From Prolixibacteraceae bacterium (lineage in GTDB: Bacteria > Bacteroidota > Bacteroidia > Bacteroidales > Prolixibacteraceae): a DNA stretch of 64,000 nt. How positions within the stretch are numbered: the first letter of the stretch is position 1; each line of letters opens with the position of its first letter. Both the position numbers and the translations under genes were made by a program. Shown in pieces: positions 7,596-16,382 of the stretch. A model generated the notes under the pieces. The model was not told where the DNA came from. It worked only from the letters and a program-made list of their open reading frames with translations, and did not search any database. The stretch spans positions 62,001 to 126,000 of the forward strand of contig JAQUIJ010000013.1 in assembly GCA_028683385.1 (NCBI GenBank), in the 5' to 3' direction.

Positions 7596-10244
7596 TTACA
7601 ACGAGAACCAGTATGAAAATTTGATCAGGAAAACATTATGAGGCTGGATCCCAAACAAATCTTTCATATCCTGTCCGTAAGCAAACGATCCGTCGGATGC
7701 TGAGCTTGTCCGGCCTTGTGACCAAACCAGGAACAATGTCGATCCGGGCAAATATTCCCACCGAACAACCAAATTTGACCGAAACTGCCGGAAATTAAAA
7801 TCGGGGTTATCGAAGGAATAATCTGTATTTCCATCACGATCCTCATCAATTGTATAGTCGTTGCTTGCTGATCGATAGCCTATTTCATTTCCTGAAAAGA
7901 TGCGGTATCTGTCTCTGAATCGATCTGCTTTTGTATTGGTGGTCCGCTTAAAATCGGTGTACTTTCCTGCTGAAATAAATGGTTGACCATAGTACTCGAG
8001 GGAGAGTTCAGGAGTAAAAGTATAATTCAAACGGAAGGTAAAGCTTGCCGTTTTCTGATCTAACCGGGCAAATATATACCTGGGATCATTGGCCATTTTT
8101 GTAGTCGAAACATATTGCAATTCACTGTTCGTAATGCCATAACTCGGCGAAATCGATATGGATAATGCATTTGTCGGCCTGACATTTAAACCCATCCAGT
8201 ATTCCATATTGCGATAACTATTCACATCGCCAAACCCCTGATAGCTTCCAATGTTGAATTTGAATTTCTTGGATTGGTCAGTCGAGATATTTAAATTCAT
8301 TTCTTCACCACCTGGCTGAATAAACGATGGACCGCCACGTAACAGACTCGTTGAAGTATTTTCGCCGGCTCGCGTAAAATTTCCATTGATTTGCCAACGA
8401 TTCTTAAACTGAGAATAAAAATTGGTGTTAACGAAGGTCGACAAAAGCTTTCCGGAGAAATTCCAGTACATCCAGTAATTGGTGTTCAGGTAGAAATTAT
8501 TGAAGATCGAAAAGGGATTGCGAATGTAATAAGCAGCCCACGAACCGTGGTGAATAACATCAGAATAACGCATATAACCAATATCGTTGAATTCCAATCC
8601 GGGCGAACGAACGGTTAAACTGGTTTCAAATTGTAACCTCTTTTTACTCGACCTCCCCAGTTTAAAAGTTCCACCATACCCAGCCAACGATGTTCTGGAA
8701 GAATCAACGGAAACGTAATTGGCATCGGGGCGCTGAAAATACCTGGCAGACGATTGCTGGGCATTCAGAATAGCTTCTTCCTTTCCTTTCAAATAACTGA
8801 ACTCAGCATTTCCGGTCACATACCAGGTTCGTTCTTTCCATTTATGGCTAAAATCGATTCCACCTGTGTATGCCGCAGTTGGAAGATAGTTGAGGGCTGG
8901 GTTCGTAATATCCCTGTTCACAGCGGTAATAATTCCGCCAAGAACAGTTTCTCCCTTATCGAAATCCTTTTGCAGACGTCCGACAAAATAATTGGTTAAT
9001 GGCTCAACTGATTCTTTTCTTCGAACTCCGGCATTGTCAATTACTGCATTTTCGTTGGCGGTAACACTCTCCAATAAGCCAATTGATAAACCTTTCTTTG
9101 TTTTTCCTGAAAGTTTCATCGCCCCTAAAATCGTTGACGACTCCGGAATGTCGGCATATTCGTTTTCCGAAAGATTGGGTGAATTATGTGGAGATCGTCC
9201 AATGCGACGCGAATAGAAAAGATTGTCGGCCCCCATGTTGTGAATCACAATTGAATTGGAAGGCTGAAACTGGTATATATTTTTTCCTTCGACAAAAAAC
9301 GGTCGTCGTTCCGAAAAATAGGATTCAAACGCGGTGAGGTTTACTTCCGAGGGATCGGCCTCCACTTGCCCGAAGTCGGGATTGATTGAAAAATCGAGTG
9401 TGAGGTCGTTGGTAATTGCCGCTTTTCCATCGAGACCAGCCGAAATGGCACTCTTTTTCCCATCAAGAAAAGGATTATTTTCTTCATTTTTAAATCGCTC
9501 CATACGAGCTACAGTATAGGGGAGCAACTCTATCTTCCGTTTAGGTTTAATGTTATTTATTCCATGTAACTCGCCATACAAGTGAACCTGACCGGGCGAT
9601 CCCTTGGGAATAAACTGCCAGGTAGAGCGCTCATCTAATCGAAAGATGTGGCGCATAAGCTGAATTCCCCAGATATGCTCATCCTTTTTGCCAAACCTGA
9701 GTTGGCTGAGTGGAATTTTCATTTCGGCACACCAACCTTGGTTGTCGATGGATGTTTTAAGATACCAGATGGGGTTCCAGCTGTCGTCCCAATTATTCCC
9801 ATCTTCAGTAACAGCCTCGTCACCTTTTGCTCCTGCAGCCGTTGCTGTAAAAGAGAAGGCCGTTTGCTGATCGTAATAGCTATCAACAATGAACGAAACC
9901 ATGTCACCATCAAAATTATCACGACGTGAAATTCGGCGGCTTATCTTTTTCGGTTCAGTGTCCAAAGCACGTATAAATACATACAGGTTATTATCGTCGT
10001 AAAGAATCTTAAATTTAGTTTGCTGAGATGGTGGCTTGTTCTCTGCAGGTTGAATTTGAATAAAATCTCCACTCCATTCCACACTATTCCAGCATGAATC
10101 GTTATCCAATCCATCGATTTCGGGGGCTGTTTTCGTAAAAAGAGTCTGGTAGGTTTTCTTTTCGATAGTTTGCGAATAAATATCAAAGGAAAAGATAATC
10201 ATTAACAGCATTATGGCTGTTTGAGCTAGAAAGATACGTTTCAT
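7596..10244 (-). CDS. CBM9-like/DUF5916 outer-membrane beta-barrel protein
   Basis: I place the start at the ATG at 10244 because it begins a good signal peptide (MKRIFLAQTAIMLLMIIFSF, cleavage near IYSQ). An upstream in-frame ATG at 10277 would bury it. The 882-residue protein has an N-terminal family-9 carbohydrate-binding-like domain (about 25-220: PEIDGLDNDSCW, DDNNLYVFIRALD, WGIQLMRHIF). The DUF5916 domain follows, a long beta-rich region with alternating aromatic strands that ends in an aromatic residue-rich outer-membrane-barrel terminus (FLIKFSYWFSL). It probably sits in the outer membrane and handles glycans or their products; the activity of this family is not established. Own terminator downstream. 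Confidence 0.85.
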   Translation of the reverse strand: MKRIFLAQTAIMLLMIIFSFDIYSQTIEKKTYQTLFTKTAPEIDGLDNDSCWNSVEWSGDFIQIQPAENKPPSQQTKFKILYDDNNLYVFIRALDTEPKKISRRISRRDNFDGDMVSFIVDSYYDQQTAFSFTATAAGAKGDEAVTEDGNNWDDSWNPIWYLKTSIDNQGWCAEMKIPLSQLRFGKKDEHIWGIQLMRHIFRLDERSTWQFIPKGSPGQVHLYGELHGINNIKPKRKIELLPYTVARMERFKNEENNPFLDGKKSAISAGLDGKAAITNDLTLDFSINPDFGQVEADPSEVNLTAFESYFSERRPFFVEGKNIYQFQPSNSIVIHNMGADNLFYSRRIGRSPHNSPNLSENEYADIPESSTILGAMKLSGKTKKGLSIGLLESVTANENAVIDNAGVRRKESVEPLTNYFVGRLQKDFDKGETVLGGIITAVNRDITNPALNYLPTAAYTGGIDFSHKWKERTWYVTGNAEFSYLKGKEEAILNAQQSSARYFQRPDANYVSVDSSRTSLAGYGGTFKLGRSSKKRLQFETSLTVRSPGLEFNDIGYMRYSDVIHHGSWAAYYIRNPFSIFNNFYLNTNYWMYWNFSGKLLSTFVNTNFYSQFKNRWQINGNFTRAGENTSTSLLRGGPSFIQPGGEEMNLNISTDQSKKFKFNIGSYQGFGDVNSYRNMEYWMGLNVRPTNALSISISPSYGITNSELQYVSTTKMANDPRYIFARLDQKTASFTFRLNYTFTPELSLEYYGQPFISAGKYTDFKRTTNTKADRFRDRYRIFSGNEIGYRSASNDYTIDEDRDGNTDYSFDNPDFNFRQFRSNLVVRWEYLPGSTLFLVWSQGRTSSASDGSFAYGQDMKDLFGIQPHNVFLIKFSYWFSL

Positions 10245-10370
10245 TAAACACAATTTAAGGTTGTTTTCTATGGACATTCATAAAGCAAAGACTTCATTTT
10301 TTCAGAAACGTTACACTAAACAATTCCTTTTATGCAAATCCCCATCAACAATAACCCTAACTATTCATAA

Positions 10371-10411
10371 CAAAAAAAAGGCGATCCCGAATGTATCAAA
10401 ACCGCCCTTCT
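10371..10411 (-). terminator. Probable terminator after the fucosidase gene
   Basis: On the minus strand a short GC-rich stem (AAGGGCG with CGCCTTT) encloses a long loop and is followed by a run of eight T's. It lies 21 bases beyond the fucosidase stop codon. The loop is long, so confidence is moderate. Confidence 0.55.
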
Positions 10412-10431
10412 AACAATCAAATATGTCTTAT

Positions 10432-11799
10432 TTATTTCAATATCAGCTCAATTACAGGTATTTCAACATTTGGCTTAATAACCGGTAAGCTTAAATTTAG
10501 ATCCGTCGAAGTTGAACCTTCCTTTGCCCCATGTTCGGTTCTTGCAGTAATTTTAATTTCGGATGCATCGTGCAGAAACTGGGCATATTTGATTTTTCCG
10601 GCATAACCAGGCAAAGCGAGGTTTTGCAGCGGGTAATCCAGTAAATGAATGTACAGTCGATTGGTTTTTGGGTTGTATGTCATCAAACTGTTATCAGGAG
10701 CTTTAAACTCTTCGGGTGCCTGAGTACAACCATAAATCGACTGGTTATTCAGGCTCATCCATTCGCCCATCGATTTTAACCTTGATTGTGCACGTTCGTC
10801 AAACATTCCACGGGCGGTTGGTCCAACGTTCAGGAGCAAATTTCCACCTTTGCTCACCGATTCGATCAACAAAACCAACAATTGTTTGGTGTCTTTCCAT
10901 GTATTTTCATCGCGGTAATAACCCCACGATCCGCTGAAAGTCTGGCAGGTTTCCCAGGGCACTCGTTTGCCATTCACTTCGGGCCATTTCGAAACTTTGT
11001 ACTGTTCCGGAGTAGTGAAATCCCAGCCATCTTCATATTCTTTCAGGTCGAGGCGGTCGTTCACCAAAATGCCGGGCTGTAACCCACGAACCATTTTAAT
11101 TAGCTTTTCAGAGTCCCAGTCTTTATGGTCTTTGCCATTTTCTCCCGGATATGAAAAATCGAGCCAAAGCATGTCCACTTTTCCATAATTGGTTAGTAAC
11201 TCGCGAACCTGATTGTGCAGGTATTCGCGGTACTTATTCATGTCGCGATTTTTATTGAGTTCTGCCAGTTTTGCTTTGTCATCGGTACGCTGCGGATGAA
11301 CGCGGTCGATTGTAAAATCCGGGTGATGCCAGTCGATCAGGCTGTAATAGAATCCGATTTTCAAACCTTCGGCGCGGAAAGCTTCGACCCATTCTTTAAG
11401 CAAGTCTTTTCCGGCAGCCGTATTTGGGGCCTTGTAATCGGTAAATTTCGAATCGAACAAGCAGAATCCTTCGTGATGTTTGGTGGTAATCACGGCATAT
11501 TTCATTCCGGCAGCTTTCGCCATTTTAGCCCATTCGCGTGGGTTATACAAATCCGGATTAAAATTATCGAAGTATTTCTGGTAGTCTTCGTTGGTAATCC
11601 GTTCCTGATTTTTTACCCATTCGTGACGTGCAGGGAGTGCGTACAATCCCCAGTGAATGAACATACCAAAGCGGTCGTTTGTCCACCAGGCCATGCGTTC
11701 TTTTTTCTGTTCTTCGGTTTCCTTAAAAAGTTTTTGCTGAGCATTCGAGCCTTGAACAAACACGACTGCTAAAAGAAATAACAAAATTAATTTCCTCAT
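10432..11799 (-). CDS. Alpha-L-fucosidase, glycoside hydrolase family 29
   Basis: A 455-residue secreted protein with signal peptide 1-20 (ending GSNA). Typical GH29 segments are present: WWTNDRFGMFIHWGLYALP near 38-56, AGMKYAVITTKHHEGFCLFDS near 97-117 with the conserved HHE, and VDMLWLDFSYPG, in which Asp214 is the expected catalytic nucleophile. Residues 215-345 complete the barrel (ILVNDRL, WETCQTFSGSWGY, GGNLLLNVGPTARG). A small beta-sandwich ends the protein. GH29 enzymes release fucose from glycans with retention. A terminator follows and a perfect 50-bp palindrome lies 90-139 bases upstream of the start. Confidence 0.93.
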   Translation of the reverse strand: MRKLILLFLLAVVFVQGSNAQQKLFKETEEQKKERMAWWTNDRFGMFIHWGLYALPARHEWVKNQERITNEDYQKYFDNFNPDLYNPREWAKMAKAAGMKYAVITTKHHEGFCLFDSKFTDYKAPNTAAGKDLLKEWVEAFRAEGLKIGFYYSLIDWHHPDFTIDRVHPQRTDDKAKLAELNKNRDMNKYREYLHNQVRELLTNYGKVDMLWLDFSYPGENGKDHKDWDSEKLIKMVRGLQPGILVNDRLDLKEYEDGWDFTTPEQYKVSKWPEVNGKRVPWETCQTFSGSWGYYRDENTWKDTKQLLVLLIESVSKGGNLLLNVGPTARGMFDERAQSRLKSMGEWMSLNNQSIYGCTQAPEEFKAPDNSLMTYNPKTNRLYIHLLDYPLQNLALPGYAGKIKYAQFLHDASEIKITARTEHGAKEGSTSTDLNLSLPVIKPNVEIPVIELILK

Positions 11800-11888
11800 T
11801 TGATGCGGTTTAGGTTATAAGACTATGAAAATTCAAGAGGTGTATTACGAAGAATAAAATTATAATATCCGACTGGATTTACAATCCT

Positions 11889-11938
11889 GTACTGTGCTGT
11901 AATTTGATGTTTCGAAACATCAAATTACAGCACAGTAC
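11889..11938. repeat. Perfect 50-bp palindrome
   Basis: Twenty-five bases (beginning GTACTGTGCTG) are followed with no spacer by their exact reverse complement; the centre is TTTCGAAA. It sits between the stop of the 11978 gene and the start of the fucosidase gene. There is no T-run on either side, so it does not look like an ordinary intrinsic terminator. Confidence 0.95.
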
Positions 11939-11977
11939 CTTCAAGAAAAGAAACTAAACTGTTGAGTGACTAAATTA

Positions 11978-12682
11978 CTAATTTATCTTGCTGAGGTAGA
12001 GCTTTCTCAGTTCCTGAAGGTATTCAGGCCCAATCTGATCTGAATAAATTCGAATAATTTCATGTAAACTACCGTCATAATAAAAGGCCCCCATAGCAGC
12101 ATCGAATTTGCTTTCCAACCAATTGTTTTTCACTTTGCCTGTGAGAACCTCAAATTCTTCCCAACTCAAATGACTCGGAATTTCAAAATAGGCATGATTT
12201 TTTTCACGCTTATCCAGGTAAATTTTTTCAGCAATTTCTTCAAGATCATAAAATTTGATAATCCTGATTTTCACCAATTCATCCTTATATTTTTTCGACT
12301 TGATCAAAAATTTAATTCCATTTTCAGAGAATGAGCGTTGCAATTTTTCAAGCAAATTATAATCCTCCAAATGCCTGACTCGCAACACATTGTATTTTTC
12401 ATCATAAATACTCAGAAATCCTTTCCCTGCATCAAACGAAACATTAAAATCGAGCTGAATCTTTTGTGATGCACGAATAATATCTTCCAACGGATATTGT
12501 TCTTCAAGTGCCAGATACAAATACATTGGTTTTGCTGTCATTGCTGCGTCATTGAAGTAATCAGGAAATGGTTTGAGCGCTTCAAAAACCAAGGTTCCGT
12601 GTAAAATCTTTTGATCGATCGTAAAAATTGTCTCGGTTTTCGTTAAAGTTCCAAAAACTTCAAATCGTTTGTTCTGTTCCAT
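11978..12682 (-). CDS. Hypothetical protein, 234 residues
   Basis: I do not recognise the family. The protein is soluble, has no signal peptide, and is a mixed alpha/beta sequence rich in Lys, Glu and Tyr. Its start, MEQNKRFEVFGTLTKTETIF, suggests a cytoplasmic beta-strand-first fold. Codon use resembles the neighbours, with no sign of recent transfer. The start ATG at 12682 faces the metallopeptidase gene that begins at 12735 on the other strand, so the 52-base gap must hold both promoters. The 50-bp palindrome lies 40 bases past its stop codon and may form its transcript's 3' end. Confidence 0.6.
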   Translation of the reverse strand: MEQNKRFEVFGTLTKTETIFTIDQKILHGTLVFEALKPFPDYFNDAAMTAKPMYLYLALEEQYPLEDIIRASQKIQLDFNVSFDAGKGFLSIYDEKYNVLRVRHLEDYNLLEKLQRSFSENGIKFLIKSKKYKDELVKIRIIKFYDLEEIAEKIYLDKREKNHAYFEIPSHLSWEEFEVLTGKVKNNWLESKFDAAMGAFYYDGSLHEIIRIYSDQIGPEYLQELRKLYLSKIN

Positions 12683-12734
12683 GAGTTTAGTTTTTCTGGT
12701 TTGATTACTTTAGCAAAATATTCAATTGGATTGA

Positions 12735-13445
12735 ATGACTACAAAATACATAAATATTGAACAAGTTGGATCAGTTTCATTCACAATAAATGAGCGATCG
12801 AAAAGAATTCGTCTAAGCATCAAGTCTGACGGCGAAATTGTTGTTTCCATGCCCTCATCTGTTCCTGTGCGCGATGCAATCCGTTTCGTTGAATCGAAGG
12901 TAGATTGGATACTTAAACAGAAGACAAAAATACAGGCACAATCAACTCTTTTTGCTCCTGAAAGTTGTTTTAGAACCCGATTCCATAAACTTGCCATTAC
13001 AAAAGGGAATACCGACAAAGTTTATAACCGGGTTGGAAACGGTGTAATCCAGATATTTATTCCTGAACGGGTCAATCACGAGCAACCCAAAGTTCAGGAA
13101 TTCATAAAAAATACCTTGATTGACGTCATGCGCTGGGAAGCCAAAGTTTACTTACCCAAACGGCTGAAAGAACTGGCTGACAAGCATGGATTCAGGTACG
13201 AAAATGTAAGTATTAAAAATGCTTCGACCCGCTGGGGAAGCTGCTCGTCGGTCAATAACATCAACCTAAACCTGCACCTGATGCGCGTACCTGAACATTT
13301 GATTGACTATGTTCTTTTGCATGAACTGGCTCATACAGTCGTAAAAAATCATGGCGAGAAATTTTGGCTTTTGCTCGAACATTGCTACCCAAATGCCCGA
13401 AAAGCCGACAAAGAAATGAACAACTACCGGACACAAACTTTTTAG
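12735..13445 (+). CDS. YgjP-like (DUF45/M48-type) zinc metallopeptidase
   Basis: A 236-residue protein. The C-terminal half carries the zinc motif HELAH at 196-200, with a third likely ligand at His206 (NHGEKFW). The family signature RWGSCSS is at about 166-172. These are diagnostic of the YgjP-like metallopeptidase family. The N-terminal half (about 10-110) is the beta-rich domain typical of that family. Substrate unknown; one homologue has been reported as a UTP pyrophosphatase-like protein, so the annotation as peptidase is by motif. It lies 36 bases upstream of dgt on the same strand. Confidence 0.85.
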   Translation: MTTKYINIEQVGSVSFTINERSKRIRLSIKSDGEIVVSMPSSVPVRDAIRFVESKVDWILKQKTKIQAQSTLFAPESCFRTRFHKLAITKGNTDKVYNRVGNGVIQIFIPERVNHEQPKVQEFIKNTLIDVMRWEAKVYLPKRLKELADKHGFRYENVSIKNASTRWGSCSSVNNINLNLHLMRVPEHLIDYVLLHELAHTVVKNHGEKFWLLLEHCYPNARKADKEMNNYRTQTF

Positions 13446-13466
13446 CAACATTCAGGCAAAACACAC

Positions 13467-13474
13467 TATTTTTG
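13467..13474 (+). promoter_or_regulatory. Candidate -7 box for dgt
   Basis: TATTTTTG matches TAnnTTTG. Initiation about 7 bases downstream would fall at 13481-13483, on the first possible ATG (13482). The message would then be leaderless, or would start translation at the second ATG at 13491. Confidence 0.45.
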
Positions 13475-13481
13475 TAGAAAC

Positions 13482-14828
13482 ATGACTTTAATGAATTGGA
13501 ACCAGATTATATCGACCACCCGACTGGGACAGGAAGAACTTGCAACTGAAGACAACAAGCACAGCCGGACTCAGTTTCAGCGCGACTACGATCGCATTAT
13601 CTTTTCGTCGCCTTTCCGGAGAATGCAAAATAAAACACAGGTTTTTCCTTTACCCGGAAGTGTGTTTGTCCACAACCGGCTCACTCACAGCCTGGAAGTT
13701 GCCAGCGTAGGACGCTCGTTAGGAAGCATGTTTGTCGAAAAAGCTGAAAGTGGAAAAATGGAAATCGAAAATCCACTTTTTCATGAGATTGGTGCAGTCG
13801 TTTCGGCAGCTTGCCTGGCTCACGACATGGGAAATCCACCATTTGGACATTCAGGAGAAGATGCCATTGCACAGTTTTTCAAAAAGAGTACCGAACCTCG
13901 ATTGGTAAAAGAACTTACAGAAGGACAATGGAAAGACTTTACGCAGTTCGATGGTAATGCCAATGCCTTTAGGTTGTTGAGTCACCAGTTTAATGGCCGA
14001 CGCGCAGGTGGTTTTGCGCTAACCTACACTACCTTGGCTTCTGTCGTAAAGTATCCCTACGAATCACTTCTGACCGAAAAGCCAAAATTTGGTTTTTTTC
14101 AATCCGAAAAATCGATTTATGCCCGAATTGCCAGCGAACTTGGGCTTTTGCAGCTATCCGAAAATCCGGCTAAATTCGTTAGGCATCCGTTGGTATTTTT
14201 GGTTGAAGCCGCCGATGACATTTGTTATCAGTTGATGGATTTGGAAGACGCTCACAAACTAAAAATTCATAGTTTCGACCAAACCCGTTCGCTGTTGATG
14301 GAGTTTTTCGATCAGCAAACCGAGTCAAAGCAGATCAACCGCATCAATGAAACACTGAAGCTGGTTTCGGACCCCAATGAACAAATTGCCTATTTACGTG
14401 CCAGTGTGATCGGTAAACTGGTGAAACAATGTGTTGATGTTTTCTGGGAGAAACAAGGAGAAATTTTATCGGGAAGTTTCCAGAAACCGTTGATTGATTG
14501 TGTTCAGCCAACATCGCTTGCCGCAATGAATACGATCAAGAAAGTCAGTGTGAAAAACATTTACAACGACCGCTCTGTGGTTGAAATCGAGATTTCGGGA
14601 TACCAGATTATCGGAACTTTAATTGAGGTCTTCACCGAAGCAATTCTGAACCCCAAGGAAGGATTCTCGAAAAAGCTAATTCAGCTCATGCCCGATCAGT
14701 ATGGCGGAAATCATGAATCGACTTACGAAAAAGTTCAGGCAGTTGTCGATTTTGTTTCAGGAATGACCGATCTGTATGCACTTGATTTATATCGAAAAAT
14801 TAAAGGAATTAACATTCCTGGAATATAA
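13482..14828 (+). CDS. dgt: Deoxyguanosinetriphosphate triphosphohydrolase (dGTPase), HD domain
   Basis: A 448-residue protein; a second in-frame ATG at 13491 (MNWNQII) is an alternative start. The HD phosphohydrolase signature is clear: FRRMQNKTQVFPL, NRLTHSLEVASVGRSLG (first metal His), and CLAHDMGNPPFGHSGEDAI (the HD pair). EAADDICYQLMDLEDAHKL supplies the later Asp. This enzyme hydrolyses dGTP to deoxyguanosine and triphosphate and takes part in nucleotide pool control. A REP-like repeat follows the stop. It may share a transcript with the metallopeptidase gene upstream but also has its own -7 motif. Confidence 0.93.
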   Translation: MTLMNWNQIISTTRLGQEELATEDNKHSRTQFQRDYDRIIFSSPFRRMQNKTQVFPLPGSVFVHNRLTHSLEVASVGRSLGSMFVEKAESGKMEIENPLFHEIGAVVSAACLAHDMGNPPFGHSGEDAIAQFFKKSTEPRLVKELTEGQWKDFTQFDGNANAFRLLSHQFNGRRAGGFALTYTTLASVVKYPYESLLTEKPKFGFFQSEKSIYARIASELGLLQLSENPAKFVRHPLVFLVEAADDICYQLMDLEDAHKLKIHSFDQTRSLLMEFFDQQTESKQINRINETLKLVSDPNEQIAYLRASVIGKLVKQCVDVFWEKQGEILSGSFQKPLIDCVQPTSLAAMNTIKKVSVKNIYNDRSVVEIEISGYQIIGTLIEVFTEAILNPKEGFSKKLIQLMPDQYGGNHESTYEKVQAVVDFVSGMTDLYALDLYRKIKGINIPGI

Positions 14829-14863
14829 ATTGCTATATTAAAAGTCAAAACACTCGAGGCACT

Positions 14864-14934
14864 CGTCACCCCGAATTCATTGCGGGTCTGACATCAAGCG
14901 AGTTGAGATCCTGAAACAAGTTCAGGATGACTGT
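14864..14934. repeat. REP-like intergenic repeat with terminal hairpin
   Basis: The element begins CGTCACCCCGAATTCATT and ends in the hairpin ATCCTGAA-ACAAG-TTCAGGAT followed by GACT. The TCCTGAAACAAGTTCAGGAT core is a sequence I know from dispersed repeats in several bacterial phyla. It lies between dgt and the DUF5808 gene and could also act as a 3' end for dgt. Confidence 0.6.
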
Positions 14935-14972
14935 AACCAGAACTTTTGAGACCATTTCAAAATATCACGCCA

Positions 14973-15194
14973 ATGAAAACCGATTTTGATCAATTTGAAA
15001 ATGATCGGATGATTGATGATCCGATGAATTATAAATGGGGAATATTCTATTTTAATCGGAAAGATTCCAGAATTGTTGTTCCAAAACGAGTCAGAGGAAT
15101 GGGTTGGACGCTGAATTTTGGCAATATTTACGCTTATATTCTCGTAATATTAATTATTGCTGCAGGAATTCTAATTGGGAAAGTATATCGTTAG
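14973..15194 (+). CDS. Small DUF5808 membrane protein
   Basis: A 73-residue protein from the ATG at 14973. The segment DDPMNYKWGIFYFNRKDSR and the following VPKR and GWTLNFGN match the DUF5808 pattern (a tryptophan- and phenylalanine-rich motif of about 25 residues ending GWTLNF). A single C-terminal transmembrane helix (about 50-70) ends in GKVYR. Members of this family usually sit in or next to small membrane proteins; the function is unknown. An in-frame upstream non-ATG extension to 14946 has no support. Confidence 0.75.
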   Translation: MKTDFDQFENDRMIDDPMNYKWGIFYFNRKDSRIVVPKRVRGMGWTLNFGNIYAYILVILIIAAGILIGKVYR

Positions 15195-15365
15195 AATTTT
15201 GAAAGTTGCGCTATTAGAGCATTTGAGCGTTCTTTAACAAAAATTTCTTCAGATTAAGCATTAAAATTTCTTAATAAAGTTAAAAATCAGGCACATATCA
15301 AGATAACGTAACAACAAATTCACGACATTTGACGTTCTATTCTGGAAATTTAAGTAGGAGAAGAT

Positions 15366-15875
15366 ATGATCGCGGTATTAAAAATCATTCAGGTATTTTT
15401 GTTGGCTTCAGTAAAGTATGTTATTACATTTCCCTTTGCATTGCTCATTGGGCTAAACTTTCTTCAAACGTTAATTGCAGTTACACTTGGTGGAATTGCC
15501 GGATTCTTCTTTTTTTATTACATGAGCGGTTATGCCATTAAACGGCTTCATCATCTTCGAATCTTCCTACGAAAACACCTTCCACTTTCTGTTCGATTGA
15601 AATTTCGTCAATTGATGAATTGGAGAAAAAAGGTAACAGGCGAACGGGTTTTCAGCAAAAGAAATCGGTTTATTGCCTGGTTTCGGGCCAAATTCGGATT
15701 AATTGGAATTGTTGTTCTATCGCCAATCATTTTGAGTATCCCAATCGGAGCATTTCTTCTGAATAAATACTACTCGAAACACAAAATGGCAAAACCCTAT
15801 ATGGTTTTATCTATCGTCAGTTGGACAGCTGTTTTTGTTGCTTTTGCATTGATTTTTCCACATTTGATGAGATAA
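15366..15875 (+). CDS. Hypothetical multi-spanning membrane protein
   Basis: A 169-residue protein preceded by a purine-rich AGTAGGAGAAG ribosome-binding site. It has hydrophobic spans at about 5-23, 27-52, 110-132 and 145-167. Between the second and third lies a very basic cytoplasmic loop (RLHHLRIFLRKHLPLSVRLK and on to about residue 105). By the positive-inside rule the loop faces the cytoplasm. It resembles short putative small-molecule exporters in topology, but I cannot assign a family. It converges on the Nudix gene 14 bases away. Confidence 0.65.
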   Translation: MIAVLKIIQVFLLASVKYVITFPFALLIGLNFLQTLIAVTLGGIAGFFFFYYMSGYAIKRLHHLRIFLRKHLPLSVRLKFRQLMNWRKKVTGERVFSKRNRFIAWFRAKFGLIGIVVLSPIILSIPIGAFLLNKYYSKHKMAKPYMVLSIVSWTAVFVAFALIFPHLMR

Positions 15876-15889
15876 ATATCTCCAAACAA

Positions 15890-16294
15890 TTACTCAAGCC
15901 TTATTTCCATTCTAATGTTTTCTTGATTTTTCAGGATTAGCTCATAATCAGCACCCGACCCGTCGATCGTTTTCCATTGGTCGAAAGTAAACCAGCATTT
16001 AGCCACATGTTCGGTCAGAATAATATCTCCGGAAGCTATTCTACAGATGAACGGGATCAACCGTATTTGTTTGTTGCCATAATCAAATTCGATGGATTCA
16101 AGTTGTTTCTGAACCTCAATCCAAATTCGCAATTCTTCCTCAATCTCACGAATGACGCACTGAGTCGCAGTTTCTTCCGGATGAATTTTACCACCCGGAA
16201 ATTCCCATTTCCACGGATGACTGCTTTCAGGACCACGCTGAACAGCCAGAATTTTCGAATCCTTCAGAATTATTGCACAAGAAACTTCAATCAT
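15890..16294 (-). CDS. MutT-like Nudix hydrolase
   Basis: A 134-residue protein. The Nudix box is at about 36-58: GGKIHPEETATQCVIREIEEEL, giving G-x5-E-x7-REUxEE. The glycine normally found three residues after the second catalytic Glu pair is replaced by Arg (EELRI). The start VSCAIILKDSKILAVQRGP and the WEFPGG segment are typical of 8-oxo-dGTP-type MutT proteins that clean the nucleotide pool. The short CxW(F)TFDQW ending fits the same group. Substrate not certain. Confidence 0.85.
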   Translation of the reverse strand: MIEVSCAIILKDSKILAVQRGPESSHPWKWEFPGGKIHPEETATQCVIREIEEELRIWIEVQKQLESIEFDYGNKQIRLIPFICRIASGDIILTEHVAKCWFTFDQWKTIDGSGADYELILKNQENIRMEIRLE

Positions 16295-16382
16295 TTTCTT
16301 TCTTTCCGGTAAAAATTGAATCTGTAAAGAAGGGAAAAACTATCTTTATTTCAAGATTCAAAACAAGTACTTTTTGCTAATT

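Noticed and set aside
11215-11772. A 185-residue open frame antisense to the fucosidase gene
   Set aside because: Overlaps the fucosidase catalytic region; no ribosome-binding site or conserved motif.
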